Below are positions 25,070 through 33,418 of a stretch of DNA of 44,554 bases, in pieces. The translations under genes were made by a program, and so were the position numbers. The first letter of the stretch is position 1; each line of letters opens with the position of its first letter. Source of the stretch: UBA2336 sp046294915 (lineage in GTDB: Bacteria > Bacteroidota > Bacteroidia > Cytophagales > Cyclobacteriaceae); the NCBI GenBank assembly GCA_046294915.1, contig JBKBOE010000018.1, positions 1-44,554 on the forward strand. Direction: 5' to 3'. The notes below the pieces were generated by a model. That model saw only the letters and a list, made by a program, of their open reading frames with translations, did not search any database and had not been told where the DNA came from.

Positions 25070-26128
25070 TTAAAGTCTTATGCAGGATGTCTTAAGCACG
25101 TGAAGCAGCGGAAGGGAGATCAGGCAAAAAATAGCGCAGGCGATGGTCCACACCGGAGCGTAATACCACACCATTAAACCTACGGCCAGATAGGTTACCG
25201 GTACTACGGTTATGCCCACGGCAAAACGGAGGGTACCGGTAAACACCGGGTCGGTAATTTTTTGTTTGACCATCCTCCACACAAGCAGGGGCACTGCGTT
25301 TGGTAAAAAGCACAACCAATAAAGCGGGTATGCCAGGTACCGCGCAACCGATTTTCCCCCTTTTTTATTGTTGGCAACTGTGCGGGGATTTTCGCCCGCC
25401 TCAATCAACCGGATTCTCCGGTTCGTTTCAACCGGGTTCAGGTATTCGGGTGAAGTTTGTTCCAGTTTGTTGATTACGTCAGTATATGTTGCCTCATTCT
25501 CAACATGGGTAGTTAATAATTTCAATTTTTCTTCCATGACATCGCGCAATGCCAAATGGTTGTTTTTAAAGGCATCAGCATTCACGGCTTCTCCATAATA
25601 AATACTTACCGAACCCCTGAAGCCGGTATGGTCGGTATAGTTAATGCCTACGGGTATGATTTGTAAATTCAGTGAGGGGTTGTTTTTAAACGACTCATCA
25701 ACAATGCGCGTAAAGCCTTTGCTTAACGGCCGCACCCTGCGCCTTAAGCTGTGATTGCCTTCCGGAAAAAACAGCAGGCATTCATTTCGCAACAGCACAT
25801 TACTGGCCCAGGTAAAGGTGTGTTTGTTGTTGGGTATGGATTTAATGCCATCGCGCAGGCGGTACACCGGCCGCATGTTAATTAAAGCAAGTAATCGTGC
25901 AGCCATACGGTTTTTAAAAACATCGGCCCGGGCAATGAAATAACAGTAGCGTGGTGCCGTAACGGCTATTACCAGGGCATCCAGCAGGGCATTTTGGTGA
26001 TTAGCCAGAAACAACACGGGTTTTTTTCGGGGAATGTTTGCAGCACCGGTGACTATAATTTTTTTGAAGTAAACCTGCAGGACGAACCACACATAAATCC
26101 GTAAGGGGTAGTAAAGCAGTTTGTTCAT
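25070..26128 (-). CDS. PlsC-family glycerolipid acyltransferase
   Basis: A 352-residue membrane-associated acyltransferase. The start ATG at 26128 overlaps the TGA of the upstream transporter gene (four-base overlap); a longer frame from 26200 lies inside that gene and is rejected. Motif I is FLANHQNALLDAL (H44 to D50, one residue wider than the textbook HX4D). Motif III is LLFFPEGNHSLRRRVRPLSKG (about 113-133). C-terminal hydrophobic helices (NAVPLLVWRMV, VVPVTYLAVGLMVWYYAPVW, ACAIFCLISLPLLHVL) suggest membrane anchoring. The family acylates glycerol-3-phosphate or lysophospholipids during phospholipid synthesis. The exact acceptor is uncertain. Confidence 0.88.
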   Translation of the reverse strand: MNKLLYYPLRIYVWFVLQVYFKKIIVTGAANIPRKKPVLFLANHQNALLDALVIAVTAPRYCYFIARADVFKNRMAARLLALINMRPVYRLRDGIKSIPNNKHTFTWASNVLLRNECLLFFPEGNHSLRRRVRPLSKGFTRIVDESFKNNPSLNLQIIPVGINYTDHTGFRGSVSIYYGEAVNADAFKNNHLALRDVMEEKLKLLTTHVENEATYTDVINKLEQTSPEYLNPVETNRRIRLIEAGENPRTVANNKKGGKSVARYLAYPLYWLCFLPNAVPLLVWRMVKQKITDPVFTGTLRFAVGITVVPVTYLAVGLMVWYYAPVWTIACAIFCLISLPLLHVLKTSCIRL

Positions 26129-27024
26129 AACGCGGATGTCGGGTTGCGCGACCAATAGTACGACAGGCCAAGCCCCGATACAATGTGCCATATTCCCCAC
26201 CAGCCGGCCACTATAGCCATTTCGCCAAGGCCGTTGAAAAAAGTAAAAATCAAAGCCAGGCCCAACCCTGAGTTTTGAATACCGGTTTCAATGGCAATGG
26301 TGCGCTGGTCATTGTAGGGGGCACGGCCAATTTTGGCCACCCAGTAACCGGTAGTGAAAGCCAGAGCGTTGTGAACCAGCACGATAAAAAAGATAAGGTG
26401 AATGTAGTTTATAAACGCATCGGTGTTTTGTACAAAAGCAACAATTACAAAACCGATAAACAGCAGAATGGATGCAGGCTTTAACCAGCGGCTAAGTTGT
26501 ATTGCTGCTTGTGGGTACCGGGAATTAACCAGCATGCCCAGCATAAGGGGAATGCCGGCAATCAGAAAAATGGTGGTAAATACATCGGTGAGGTTAACCT
26601 CTACCTGGCGGAGCAGTGCAGCGGCCGGTGCATATAAACCGCCCCACCACGCCAGGTTTAGCGGTGTAAGAAAAACAGAGAGAAATGAACCGGCTGCCGT
26701 AAGACCTACCGAGAGCGCCACGTTACCGCCTGCCAGACTTGACATGAAGTTGGAAATGTTGCCACCCGGACAAGCAGAAACCAGGATAAGGCCCAGTGCC
26801 ATCGCGGGTGAGGGATGTATCACCATAACCAGCAGGTAGGTTAGGGCGGGTAAGGCAATAAACTGGGCCACCAGGCCGGCCAATGCTGCGCGCGGTGTTG
26901 TCGCTAATCGTTTAAAATCAGCGGGGCGTAATCCAAGGGCAACGCCAAACATAATAATGGCCAGGCACACATTCAGTATCCATACGTTTTCGGAGTTGAA
27001 GTTCAGGCGGATAGGATCGTTCAT
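26125..27024 (-). CDS. Bile acid:sodium symporter family transporter
   Basis: A 299-residue protein with about nine to ten membrane helices. The start ATG at 27024 (MNDPIRLNFNSENVWILNV) precedes the first helix; the frame extends to 27099 without a plausible signal. Signatures of the BASS family: IMFGVALGLRPADFKRL, LILVSACPGGNISNFMSSLAGGNVALSV (the conserved crossover and sodium-site region) and NDQRTIAIETGIQNSGLGLALIF (the E-x-G-x-Q-N-x-x-L motif). These are sodium-coupled organic anion or small-acid importers; bacterial substrates are often not bile acids. It overlaps the acyltransferase by four bases, so the two are cotranscribed. Confidence 0.92.
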   Translation of the reverse strand: MNDPIRLNFNSENVWILNVCLAIIMFGVALGLRPADFKRLATTPRAALAGLVAQFIALPALTYLLVMVIHPSPAMALGLILVSACPGGNISNFMSSLAGGNVALSVGLTAAGSFLSVFLTPLNLAWWGGLYAPAAALLRQVEVNLTDVFTTIFLIAGIPLMLGMLVNSRYPQAAIQLSRWLKPASILLFIGFVIVAFVQNTDAFINYIHLIFFIVLVHNALAFTTGYWVAKIGRAPYNDQRTIAIETGIQNSGLGLALIFTFFNGLGEMAIVAGWWGIWHIVSGLGLSYYWSRNPTSAL

Positions 27025-27145
27025 GGGTAATGCTAAGTAGCGAAAAATTTTGATAATCGGTACCTGACTGTGCATCTGGCTTGACTGCTTATTTATCACT
27101 GCAAGGGGTGCGCCTCATCATCGTCTTCATTAATTAAAGCATTGA

Positions 27146-27179
27146 TTTGGTTTTAAGTTTAAAGTGCGCTGTATCTTTA
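27146..27179 (+). promoter_or_regulatory. Candidate promoter of the DUF2214 gene
   Basis: TTTG at 27146-27149 and TATCTTTA at 27172-27179 resemble the Bacteroidota -33 and -7 elements with 22 bases between them; the -7 box has one mismatch. The ATG follows at 27195. Confidence 0.35.
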
Positions 27180-27194
27180 GGAAAAGAAACTACA

Positions 27195-27644
27195 ATGACC
27201 ACCGAACTCCTTCTGCGCTACCTCCACTTCATCAGTATTTTTACCATTGTTGCCGCACTGGCATCCGAACACCTGTTGCTGAAGAAATTCCTTACCCGCG
27301 CTGAATTAAGCAGGCTGGCAAAAATTGATGCCGTGTATGGAGTGGCCGCTGTTGTGTTGCTTGTTGTCGGGTTAACCCTGTGGCTGGGAGGTGTAGGCAA
27401 GCCGGCTGTTGTGTACAGCAAGAACTGGATTTTCCACATCAAACTTACCCTGTTTATCGCCATCGGCCTGCTGTCCATCTACCCAACGGTATTCTTTTTA
27501 AAAAACCGCAAAGGCAATATGCATGAAGAAGTTAACGTACCTTCTTCAATATTCTGGATGCTTCGACTGGAGCTGGCATTACTCTTTGTTATTCCTTGGC
27601 TGGCCGGGCTCATGGCGAGAGGAGTGGGGTATTTTGGCAATTAA
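27195..27644 (+). CDS. DUF2214 family membrane protein
   Basis: A 149-residue protein with four predicted membrane helices: LLLRYLHFISIFTIVAALASE (near 5-25), VYGVAAVVLLVVGLTLWLGG, FHIKLTLFIAIGLLSIYPTVFF and ELALLFVIPWLAGLMARGVG. The N-terminal ELLLRYLHFISIF with the following E-H-L-L-L is the pattern I associate with DUF2214. I chose ATG 27195 over 27147 because it starts right at the first helix and follows a promoter-like element. Function is unknown; an integral inner-membrane location is likely. Confidence 0.82.
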   Translation: MTTELLLRYLHFISIFTIVAALASEHLLLKKFLTRAELSRLAKIDAVYGVAAVVLLVVGLTLWLGGVGKPAVVYSKNWIFHIKLTLFIAIGLLSIYPTVFFLKNRKGNMHEEVNVPSSIFWMLRLELALLFVIPWLAGLMARGVGYFGN

Positions 27645-27663
27645 TACTTCCTTATATGCAAGT

Positions 27664-27689
27664 AAAAAGCCCCACCAAAATGGCAGGGC
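27664..27689 (-). terminator. Rho-independent terminator of the minus-strand exported protein gene
   Basis: On the minus strand the arms gccctgcca and tggtggggc (27689-27681 and 27677-27669) pair with two internal mismatches across a 3-base loop. TTTTT (27668-27664) follows. It sits 63 bases past the stop at 27753. Confidence 0.7.
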
Positions 27690-27752
27690 CTACCTCCTTT
27701 CGGGCCGGAACCTCTGCGAAAAGAAGTTCTTGCCGGATGAAAGCGATTAGAC

Positions 27753-28751
27753 TTATTTGATGGCGTTGCTGTAAAATATGTTTAGTGCCTGATTGGTAAA
27801 TTCAGAAGCCAGCCGCAACGTTTCCTGTTTGTACAGGGTATTGTCACATTCGGCATAGTGCGAAACCTTTACCTGTTGTTCTTCTTTCCAGATTACTCCG
27901 TAGTAGTCTGGTTTGTAGTTCACCATGGCTACATTGCTTTCTTTAAACTTTTTGTCCTTAAATACAGGGGCCTCTGAATTAAATGAGTCGCCTTTTAATT
28001 TTACCATCAGTATGGCATCCTTGCCCATACCCTCACTGCTTACAAACTTAAGTTGGGTTGGGGCCATCAGGGGAGTTGCGCCATCCATGCCAAATGCCGT
28101 GCCCAGTTCAAAATCGATTTTAGCTTTAACGGATGAAAAACCTGCCATATTTGAGGAGGCTGTTTTCATATCCACAAAAGGAAAGGCAAAGGATACATCA
28201 ATGATAATGGCGCCATCCAGATCGCGCGAAATCTTCGGACTTTTATCAATGAAGGCACCTTTTTCACGGCCATCTTTTTTTTCTTTCTTCACAAAGTAGC
28301 TGTAGCCGGAAGGGGTGGCACTCACATAGCCCGGTATTTGTGCATAGCTTAGTTCACCACCTTCTTTTCGTATCCAGTCAGTATATTCATCGGATTTGGC
28401 AGCATCGTTGGCGGTGAGTATTTCAAATCCTTTGGCTTTCAGATCTTCGGTAAATTTCTTGTAAACGGTGTTGGTGATTTCCAGAAAGTCGGGCGTATCA
28501 ACACCGCTTACGGCTACCACCATCGATGTTTTGGTATTGTTTTTAAATGATCCGCCAATGGATGAGGCTTCGGCCGAAGCCAAAACATGAAAATAGGTGC
28601 GAAAGCTGGCGATGTACACCTTGCGCGGTGCGTTTTTCAGTTTGTTTTCTCCATATCCGCCTTTATCGGTAACATGGTCGGCAGTAAGGGGCTGAGTGTG
28701 GGCAATGGCTGCCATGAGCCACAAGCCCATCATTAGAATGATTTTGTTCAT
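27753..28751 (-). CDS. Exported protein of unknown function
   Basis: A 332-residue protein with a signal peptide (about 1-19, IAHTQ) and no membrane helix after it. I recognize no domain. Visible features are RKVYIASFRTYFHVLASAEASSIGG near the start of the mature part, a YKKFTEDLKAKGFEIL helix, SRDLDGAIIIDVSFAFPFVD, and a C-terminal helix with LASEFTNQALNIFY. The overall mix suggests a globular periplasmic alpha/beta protein. An exact -7 motif lies 25 bases upstream of its start and a terminator follows, so it is probably monocistronic. A long perfect palindrome (28832-28845) lies upstream and may be an operator. Confidence 0.8.
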   Translation of the reverse strand: MNKIILMMGLWLMAAIAHTQPLTADHVTDKGGYGENKLKNAPRKVYIASFRTYFHVLASAEASSIGGSFKNNTKTSMVVAVSGVDTPDFLEITNTVYKKFTEDLKAKGFEILTANDAAKSDEYTDWIRKEGGELSYAQIPGYVSATPSGYSYFVKKEKKDGREKGAFIDKSPKISRDLDGAIIIDVSFAFPFVDMKTASSNMAGFSSVKAKIDFELGTAFGMDGATPLMAPTQLKFVSSEGMGKDAILMVKLKGDSFNSEAPVFKDKKFKESNVAMVNYKPDYYGVIWKEEQQVKVSHYAECDNTLYKQETLRLASEFTNQALNIFYSNAIK

Positions 28752-28775
28752 ACAGTTCCGGTTTTTGTTTTAATT

Positions 28776-28783
28776 CAAACCTA
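28776..28783 (-). promoter_or_regulatory. Bacteroidota -7 element TAGGTTTG for the unknown exported protein
   Basis: The minus strand reads TAGGTTTG, an exact TAnnTTTG match, ending 24 bases before the ATG at 28751. A -33 element was not recognized. Confidence 0.45.
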
Positions 28784-28826
28784 TGCCAGAACCGTGTTGT
28801 ATGCACTTGGGCTTTTCACGGAAGCG

Positions 28827-28849
28827 CACTACCGTACCGGTACGGAGTG
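28827..28849. repeat. Long inverted repeat built on a 14-bp perfect palindrome
   Basis: CCGTACCGGTACGG at 28832-28845 is a perfect palindrome. It extends outward as CACT (28827-28830) against AGTG (28846-28849), with one unpaired A at 28831. It lies in the 111-base gap between the response regulator stop (28863) and the unknown exported gene start (28751), both on the minus strand. No T run follows on either strand, so a dimeric-protein operator is as likely as an RNA hairpin. Confidence 0.8.
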
Positions 28850-28862
28850 TTTACAGGCTGGC

Positions 28863-29468
28863 TTACTCGATCAGTTTGTGCGTAAAGGCATATTTGAGCA
28901 ACCCGACAATATTGTTGGTGTTCGCTTTTCGGAACAGATTTTTACGGTAGGTCTCAACGGTACGTTCGCTGAGGAAAAGTATTTCAGCAATTTGTTTGTT
29001 GGTTTTTTCTTTTAAAATAAGTTGAAGCACCTGGCGTTCGCGTTCTGAAAGCATATCATCAGTTGTTTCTTTTTGCAGTGCCTTTTGGGTAAGCTCTGCA
29101 CTGATGTAGGTGTGTCCCTGACGGATTTTTTCAAGAGCCAGGGTGAACTCTGAAGGGCTAACATTTTTTAACAGAAAGCCATGCATACCGGCAGCCAGGG
29201 CCTGCTTCACTACCACCCGCTCATCGTGCATGCTTAAGAGAATACCTTTTAGTAATGGTTTATGATTTTTGGCTGCTGTGAACAACTCAATCCCATTCAT
29301 GCCGGGCATTTCATAATCGGTAATGAGGGCATCAACGTCATGTTGCCGGATAAACTGAAGCGCCTGCCGGGGGTCTGTGCAGGTGGTGAGCACTTCGTGG
29401 GTGTTATCCAGTAAGGCGCGAATGCCTTCAATTAAAATGCGATGATCGTCCACCAGAATTAGTTTCAT
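28863..29468 (-). CDS. NarL/LuxR-family response regulator
   Basis: A 201-residue two-domain regulator. The receiver domain (1-120) has the acidic pair D7-D8, phosphoacceptor D51 (LITDYEMPG), the Ser of GILLSMHD, and Lys in HGFLLKNVSP. The DNA-binding LuxR domain (about 138-195) reads LSERERQVLQLILKEKTNKQIAEI-type helix-turn-helix with LSERTVETYRKNLFRK. I chose ATG 29468 over the longer frame from 29510, because it begins at the receiver's first strand and sits one base after the kinase's stop codon. Its cognate sensor is almost certainly the TPR kinase directly upstream. Targets are unknown, but the adjacent palindrome is a candidate site. Confidence 0.93.
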   Translation of the reverse strand: MKLILVDDHRILIEGIRALLDNTHEVLTTCTDPRQALQFIRQHDVDALITDYEMPGMNGIELFTAAKNHKPLLKGILLSMHDERVVVKQALAAGMHGFLLKNVSPSEFTLALEKIRQGHTYISAELTQKALQKETTDDMLSERERQVLQLILKEKTNKQIAEILFLSERTVETYRKNLFRKANTNNIVGLLKYAFTHKLIE

Positions 29469-29469
29469 A

Positions 29470-31383
29470 TCAGGCAACGTTTTGGTGTACAGAAAGCGGC
29501 ACTTCCACAAGCAGGGTACTTCCTCTGTGACCGGGCCTGGAATCTACCCATACCGTTCCATCGTGTAACTGAATGCGCGACTGGATGTTTTTCCAGCCGT
29601 TTCCGTTACTCCGATTCAATGTTTGTGGATCAAAACCATTTCCATCGTCTTCTATGGTTACAGAGAGTGTAGGCGCCTCGGAAATAATATTGATGTTTAT
29701 CTGTTGAGCTGAGGCGTATTTTGAAACATTGGTAATCCACTCCTGGCAAGCCCTGTAAAGCGAAATCTCTAAGGTTGGGTGAAGTCGTTGTGTGTCTGTC
29801 GCATGAATGTGTATTTGTAACGTTCCGGTTTTTGTTATCCGTTCCGCCAGTTCGCTGAGGGCTGGTACCAGTCCTTCGCTTACCAGCGTATGAGGCAGAA
29901 GGGCAAAGGCGATGTTGCGGATTTCCTGATGCATCTGATCCAGTAAGTCGGTAGCATATGCTTTCCAGTTTTCGGGTGCATGGTTGATGCAGAGTCGAAC
30001 GGCTGAAATTAGCTGACCGAAACCATCGTGAAGGTCGCGGGCTGTCCGGGCACGTTCTTTCTCTTGCGAGGACAGTACCGCACGGGTAAGCTGGGTCTGA
30101 AAATCTTTTTCGCGTTTGAATAATGTTTCCCGCTGTTTCATGGCCACTTGTTTGCGCCACACCAGTATCAGCAATACAATCAACACAACAATAACCACCA
30201 GGAAGAGAATTACCTGCCGGCTTTGCTGGAGTTGGCGTTGTTGCTCGGCCAGTTGAAGTTCTTTCTTTTCGGTTTCATAACGCAGTTGCATGTCGGCCAG
30301 GGCATCGGCTGTGGCGTGCTGGTACAAGGTGTCTTTTATACCGGCTAACAACTGAAAATAATTTGCCGCATTTCGATAGTCCTCCAGTGCTTCATAATTT
30401 TTGGCGAGTGTTTGATAAACGCCCTCCAGTTTAAGGGTGAGGTTGTGTTTTTCAGCCAACTGTAAACCGGCCAGTGCGGTTTGTACGCCCTGCTGGTAAT
30501 CTTTCAGTTTGTAATGAAGGTCGGCCATGGTGTAGAGGTCAGCTATTTGATAAAATACATTTCCGGTTTTTTCCCGATAGGGTTGTGCGCGTTTAAACTG
30601 TTCGAGGGCCAGCGCATATTGCCCGGCCCTGGCGTACAGGTTGCCAAGAATAAAATAACCGTTTGCCACCAGTCCGTTGTCTTCATATTTTTTGGCAATA
30701 GGCAGTCCTCGCTCAACATAATACCGGGCGCTGTCGAAGTTGTTCAATGCAGCATAACTGGCGGCCAGGTTGTTGGTAAAATAGGGGGTAATCCATTCCT
30801 GTTCTGGTTCTATGTGAGCCAGCGCAGTTTGGCCGTGGTGGATACAATCGCGGTAGCGTTTCAATTCCAGGTATGCCCACATAATGTTGGAGTGCACCTT
30901 CATTTCATCGGTTTTGTCGGGTTGTTGTTGCAACAGCGTAAGGGTTTCGTAAAGGCATTCAAGGCCTTTTTGCGGTTGGCCCGTGCTAATGTAACTCTTG
31001 CCGAGGGCTGCATTGATTTTAATGCGCAGGGAAATATACTCCTCGCCTGTTACACGCCTGGCTTCAGCCAGGTAATACACGGCTGAGTCCATGTTACCGG
31101 TAAAATTCAACAGCACGCCTTTGCTTAAAAAAGCGTAGCTGCTATAGGTGGTTTCTTTCGGGTGTTGCCGGGCGAGCGCAAAGGCTTTGCGCACATAGCC
31201 ATCGGCTTGTTGGGGATCTGTTTTAGCATACCTGTAAACTGCCTCACTCAGGTAGCGGGCCTGGTTCAGCCCGGTGGCGGTGCGCAGGTTTATTTCAAGC
31301 GAATCGGGAGAGGGCTGGCTGAAAGCCTGCAGGTACACAAGGGCCAGCCCTGCGTACCACCCCCGGAAGAGCCATGTTTTCAT
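29470..31383 (-). CDS. TPR-containing sensor histidine kinase (NarX/DegS type)
   Basis: A 637-residue sensor. After a signal peptide (1-23, AFSQ), residues about 40-370 are tetratricopeptide repeats (SSYAFLSKGVLLNFTGNMDSA, VANGYFILGNLYARAGQYAL). A coiled segment rich in Glu/Gln precedes one membrane helix (VILFLVVIVVLIVLLILVW, about 385-405). The HisKA_3 dimerization domain carries the phosphorylated His at about residue 452 in ARTARDLHDGFGQLISAV. The ATPase domain has an N box near 549 (NVSKYAS) and a G1 box EDDGNGF near 577. It senses a periplasmic signal through the TPR domain and phosphorylates the LuxR-type regulator encoded one base downstream. Confidence 0.92.
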   Translation of the reverse strand: MKTWLFRGWYAGLALVYLQAFSQPSPDSLEINLRTATGLNQARYLSEAVYRYAKTDPQQADGYVRKAFALARQHPKETTYSSYAFLSKGVLLNFTGNMDSAVYYLAEARRVTGEEYISLRIKINAALGKSYISTGQPQKGLECLYETLTLLQQQPDKTDEMKVHSNIMWAYLELKRYRDCIHHGQTALAHIEPEQEWITPYFTNNLAASYAALNNFDSARYYVERGLPIAKKYEDNGLVANGYFILGNLYARAGQYALALEQFKRAQPYREKTGNVFYQIADLYTMADLHYKLKDYQQGVQTALAGLQLAEKHNLTLKLEGVYQTLAKNYEALEDYRNAANYFQLLAGIKDTLYQHATADALADMQLRYETEKKELQLAEQQRQLQQSRQVILFLVVIVVLIVLLILVWRKQVAMKQRETLFKREKDFQTQLTRAVLSSQEKERARTARDLHDGFGQLISAVRLCINHAPENWKAYATDLLDQMHQEIRNIAFALLPHTLVSEGLVPALSELAERITKTGTLQIHIHATDTQRLHPTLEISLYRACQEWITNVSKYASAQQININIISEAPTLSVTIEDDGNGFDPQTLNRSNGNGWKNIQSRIQLHDGTVWVDSRPGHRGSTLLVEVPLSVHQNVA

Positions 31384-31525
31384 GTTGATGCTGACTGACG
31401 GGTGTGTAATAGCTTACTATGATAAGTTTTTTCAATTTTCTTATTTGGGACCTAAACTGCTGCTAAGCCTTTGTATTGGAAATCGATTATGAGGCTTGAC
31501 TTTGGATTTGGAACCTGCTCGTAAT

Positions 31526-33265
31526 TCAATACCTCCAGCTCTTTACATCCGCTCCTTTTGGCGCGCTGGTTTCAATGCGTTTTAAAATTTTAGGCAGGTA
31601 CATGGTGTTGTACCGCAGCCTCGAAATGTAGTTCGGGTTTTCATGATCACCATTCCAACAGTGTTCTGCACGGTCGCCATAATCAACTTCGCCACCGTAA
31701 AACGGATTTTTTGTCTTCTTCAGAAATTCCTCCATTAAATACACCGCATTATTGAGGTAGTAATTATCCATATCGCCACAATAGATGTGAATCTTGCCCT
31801 GCAGCTTGGGGCCGAGTGTAGCCCAGTCGCGCTCGAGGATATAACGCAGGTCGTAGTTTTCTTTCCAGTACTGTGCTACGCTATGATCAATTTCACCGGT
31901 TACTTTATCCCACAGGCGTTTGGGATAGCCGTCTTCGCCTTGTGGGGAATAGACAGCTTCCCAGATATCCCACTGTTGACCGGAGCGTCCTTTTGTACCG
32001 AGTGCGAGTTCGCGGTAATTCATCTCACGCAGCGTTGCTGTAAGCTGGCCTAAATAATTGCGGTAGCCGGGGCGTTCTGTTTTCTTAAAATCACTTTCGT
32101 AGTAGTAGGCGTTTTTGTCTTTGTAAATATCCACCAGGCAATAAGCCCGAAAGTCAATCGGGTCGGGACAGGCCGCGAAACATCCGTTAAACTCATCGGG
32201 ATAAAACATTTGTACGGCAAGGGCTTCCCATCCGCCAGTGGAGCCGCCATAGGTAAAGCGCGCCCACCCCTGGCCGATGCCGCGGAATTGTTTTTCGATT
32301 TCAGGCAGCAGTTCATACATAATCGCATCGCCATAGGGACCTTGCGAGGCAGAGTTTACTGCGTAGGAGTCATCGTAGTATGGAGTAGCGTGCTGAATTT
32401 CAACAATAAGAAAACGGGGGAAATTTTTGCTCGTCCACTGCTTGTAAAAATTGTAGGCTTCCTGTGCCTGGATTTTCCGGTACCCGTAAATGTTAAACCG
32501 AGCGCTGTAATCGGTGGTGTCCATGTTTGGGTCGGGCGGGGTTTCGCTAAAACCCCCGAAGTCACTGGGAAAGTGACCGTGATAGATCATCAGCGGATAA
32601 CGGGCTTCCGGATGATCATCAAAACCTTCGGGTACCAGCACGTGTGCTCCTAAAAACATGGGCCTGCCCCAGAATTCGGTGAGCATTTTACTCTGTATTT
32701 TAATATGGCGGATGTATTTCGTGTTAGTTGGTTCGGTAACGGGGGGAATTTTCTGATCCATGACCACGCGGATGGTTTCATTTTTTGACGGGTCAACGAA
32801 CACCTTAACAGGCATGCTGTAAAAATTTCCGGGTTTGCGGTTCCACTGCTGCCCCTCGCCCTGGTCGGGCGGTAATTTTACGGTGTGCCCTGTTTTGAGG
32901 TTGAAGGTTTCGTAGCGGTTAAGCAGCGCCTGCACAAAGTATTCGCCAGCGGGGATGTCTTTCAGGCTTTGAATCGGGTAGCCAAAGGCATCCGCCCCTA
33001 TGGTGATTTGGTCACCGGGTTTCATGCCTTCCACATCCACACCAAAAACAAGTTGGGTAGAGTGGGCATCGGTAATTTGATTTCGCGGTTCACTTTTATC
33101 GTTGTTGGCCAGCATAAGCAGGAGGCGGCCGTCTTGTTTCTGATCGCTCATTTCAGAAGTGAACGAAACGGAGAACTTCAGGCGGGTTGTGTTTTGGCCG
33201 GGAGGCGTGGAGCATCGACTGCCAAGTAACAGCAGCACAGTTAAGAAGGGGATGAGTTTTTTCAT
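31526..33265 (-). CDS. Exported esterase-like alpha/beta hydrolase
   Basis: A 579-residue exported protein. The N-terminus is a signal peptide; a cysteine follows (GSRC), but Arg at -1 does not fit a lipobox well. The first 190 residues form a beta-sandwich-like module (RLKFSVSFTSEM, MPVKVFVDPSKNETIRVV). The rest resembles the esterase D/feruloyl esterase fold: AHVLVPEGFDDHPEARYPLMIYHGH, NFPRFLIVEIQHATPYYDDSY and FTYGGSTGGWEALAVQ with a nucleophile-elbow Ser near residue 340. A late Asp/His region (YCGDMDNYYLN, AEHCWNGDHENP) could complete a triad. Probable carboxylic-ester hydrolase of unknown substrate. It stands alone between the kinase and the receiver gene. Confidence 0.78.
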   Translation of the reverse strand: MKKLIPFLTVLLLLGSRCSTPPGQNTTRLKFSVSFTSEMSDQKQDGRLLLMLANNDKSEPRNQITDAHSTQLVFGVDVEGMKPGDQITIGADAFGYPIQSLKDIPAGEYFVQALLNRYETFNLKTGHTVKLPPDQGEGQQWNRKPGNFYSMPVKVFVDPSKNETIRVVMDQKIPPVTEPTNTKYIRHIKIQSKMLTEFWGRPMFLGAHVLVPEGFDDHPEARYPLMIYHGHFPSDFGGFSETPPDPNMDTTDYSARFNIYGYRKIQAQEAYNFYKQWTSKNFPRFLIVEIQHATPYYDDSYAVNSASQGPYGDAIMYELLPEIEKQFRGIGQGWARFTYGGSTGGWEALAVQMFYPDEFNGCFAACPDPIDFRAYCLVDIYKDKNAYYYESDFKKTERPGYRNYLGQLTATLREMNYRELALGTKGRSGQQWDIWEAVYSPQGEDGYPKRLWDKVTGEIDHSVAQYWKENYDLRYILERDWATLGPKLQGKIHIYCGDMDNYYLNNAVYLMEEFLKKTKNPFYGGEVDYGDRAEHCWNGDHENPNYISRLRYNTMYLPKILKRIETSAPKGADVKSWRY

Positions 33266-33391
33266 GGTGTTGGTTTTGAAGGAGGGAAATTACGCTCTTG
33301 AAGGTTGAAAATCGCTGAATTTTATACGAAAACAACCGCGAATTTTGATTTTTTTTAGTCATACCTGCCAAACGATTCTTTATTATATTGC

Positions 33392-33412
33392 AGGACAGAA
33401 TTTAGCTGTCCT
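33392..33412. repeat. 7-bp inverted repeat just upstream of the single-domain response regulator
   Basis: AGGACAG at 33392-33398 and CTGTCCT at 33406-33412 are exact inverted copies around a 7-base AT-rich spacer. The second arm ends 6 bases before the ATG at 33419. As DNA it could be an operator; as RNA the hairpin would cover the ribosome-entry region. Confidence 0.75.
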
Positions 33413-33418
33413 ATACCT

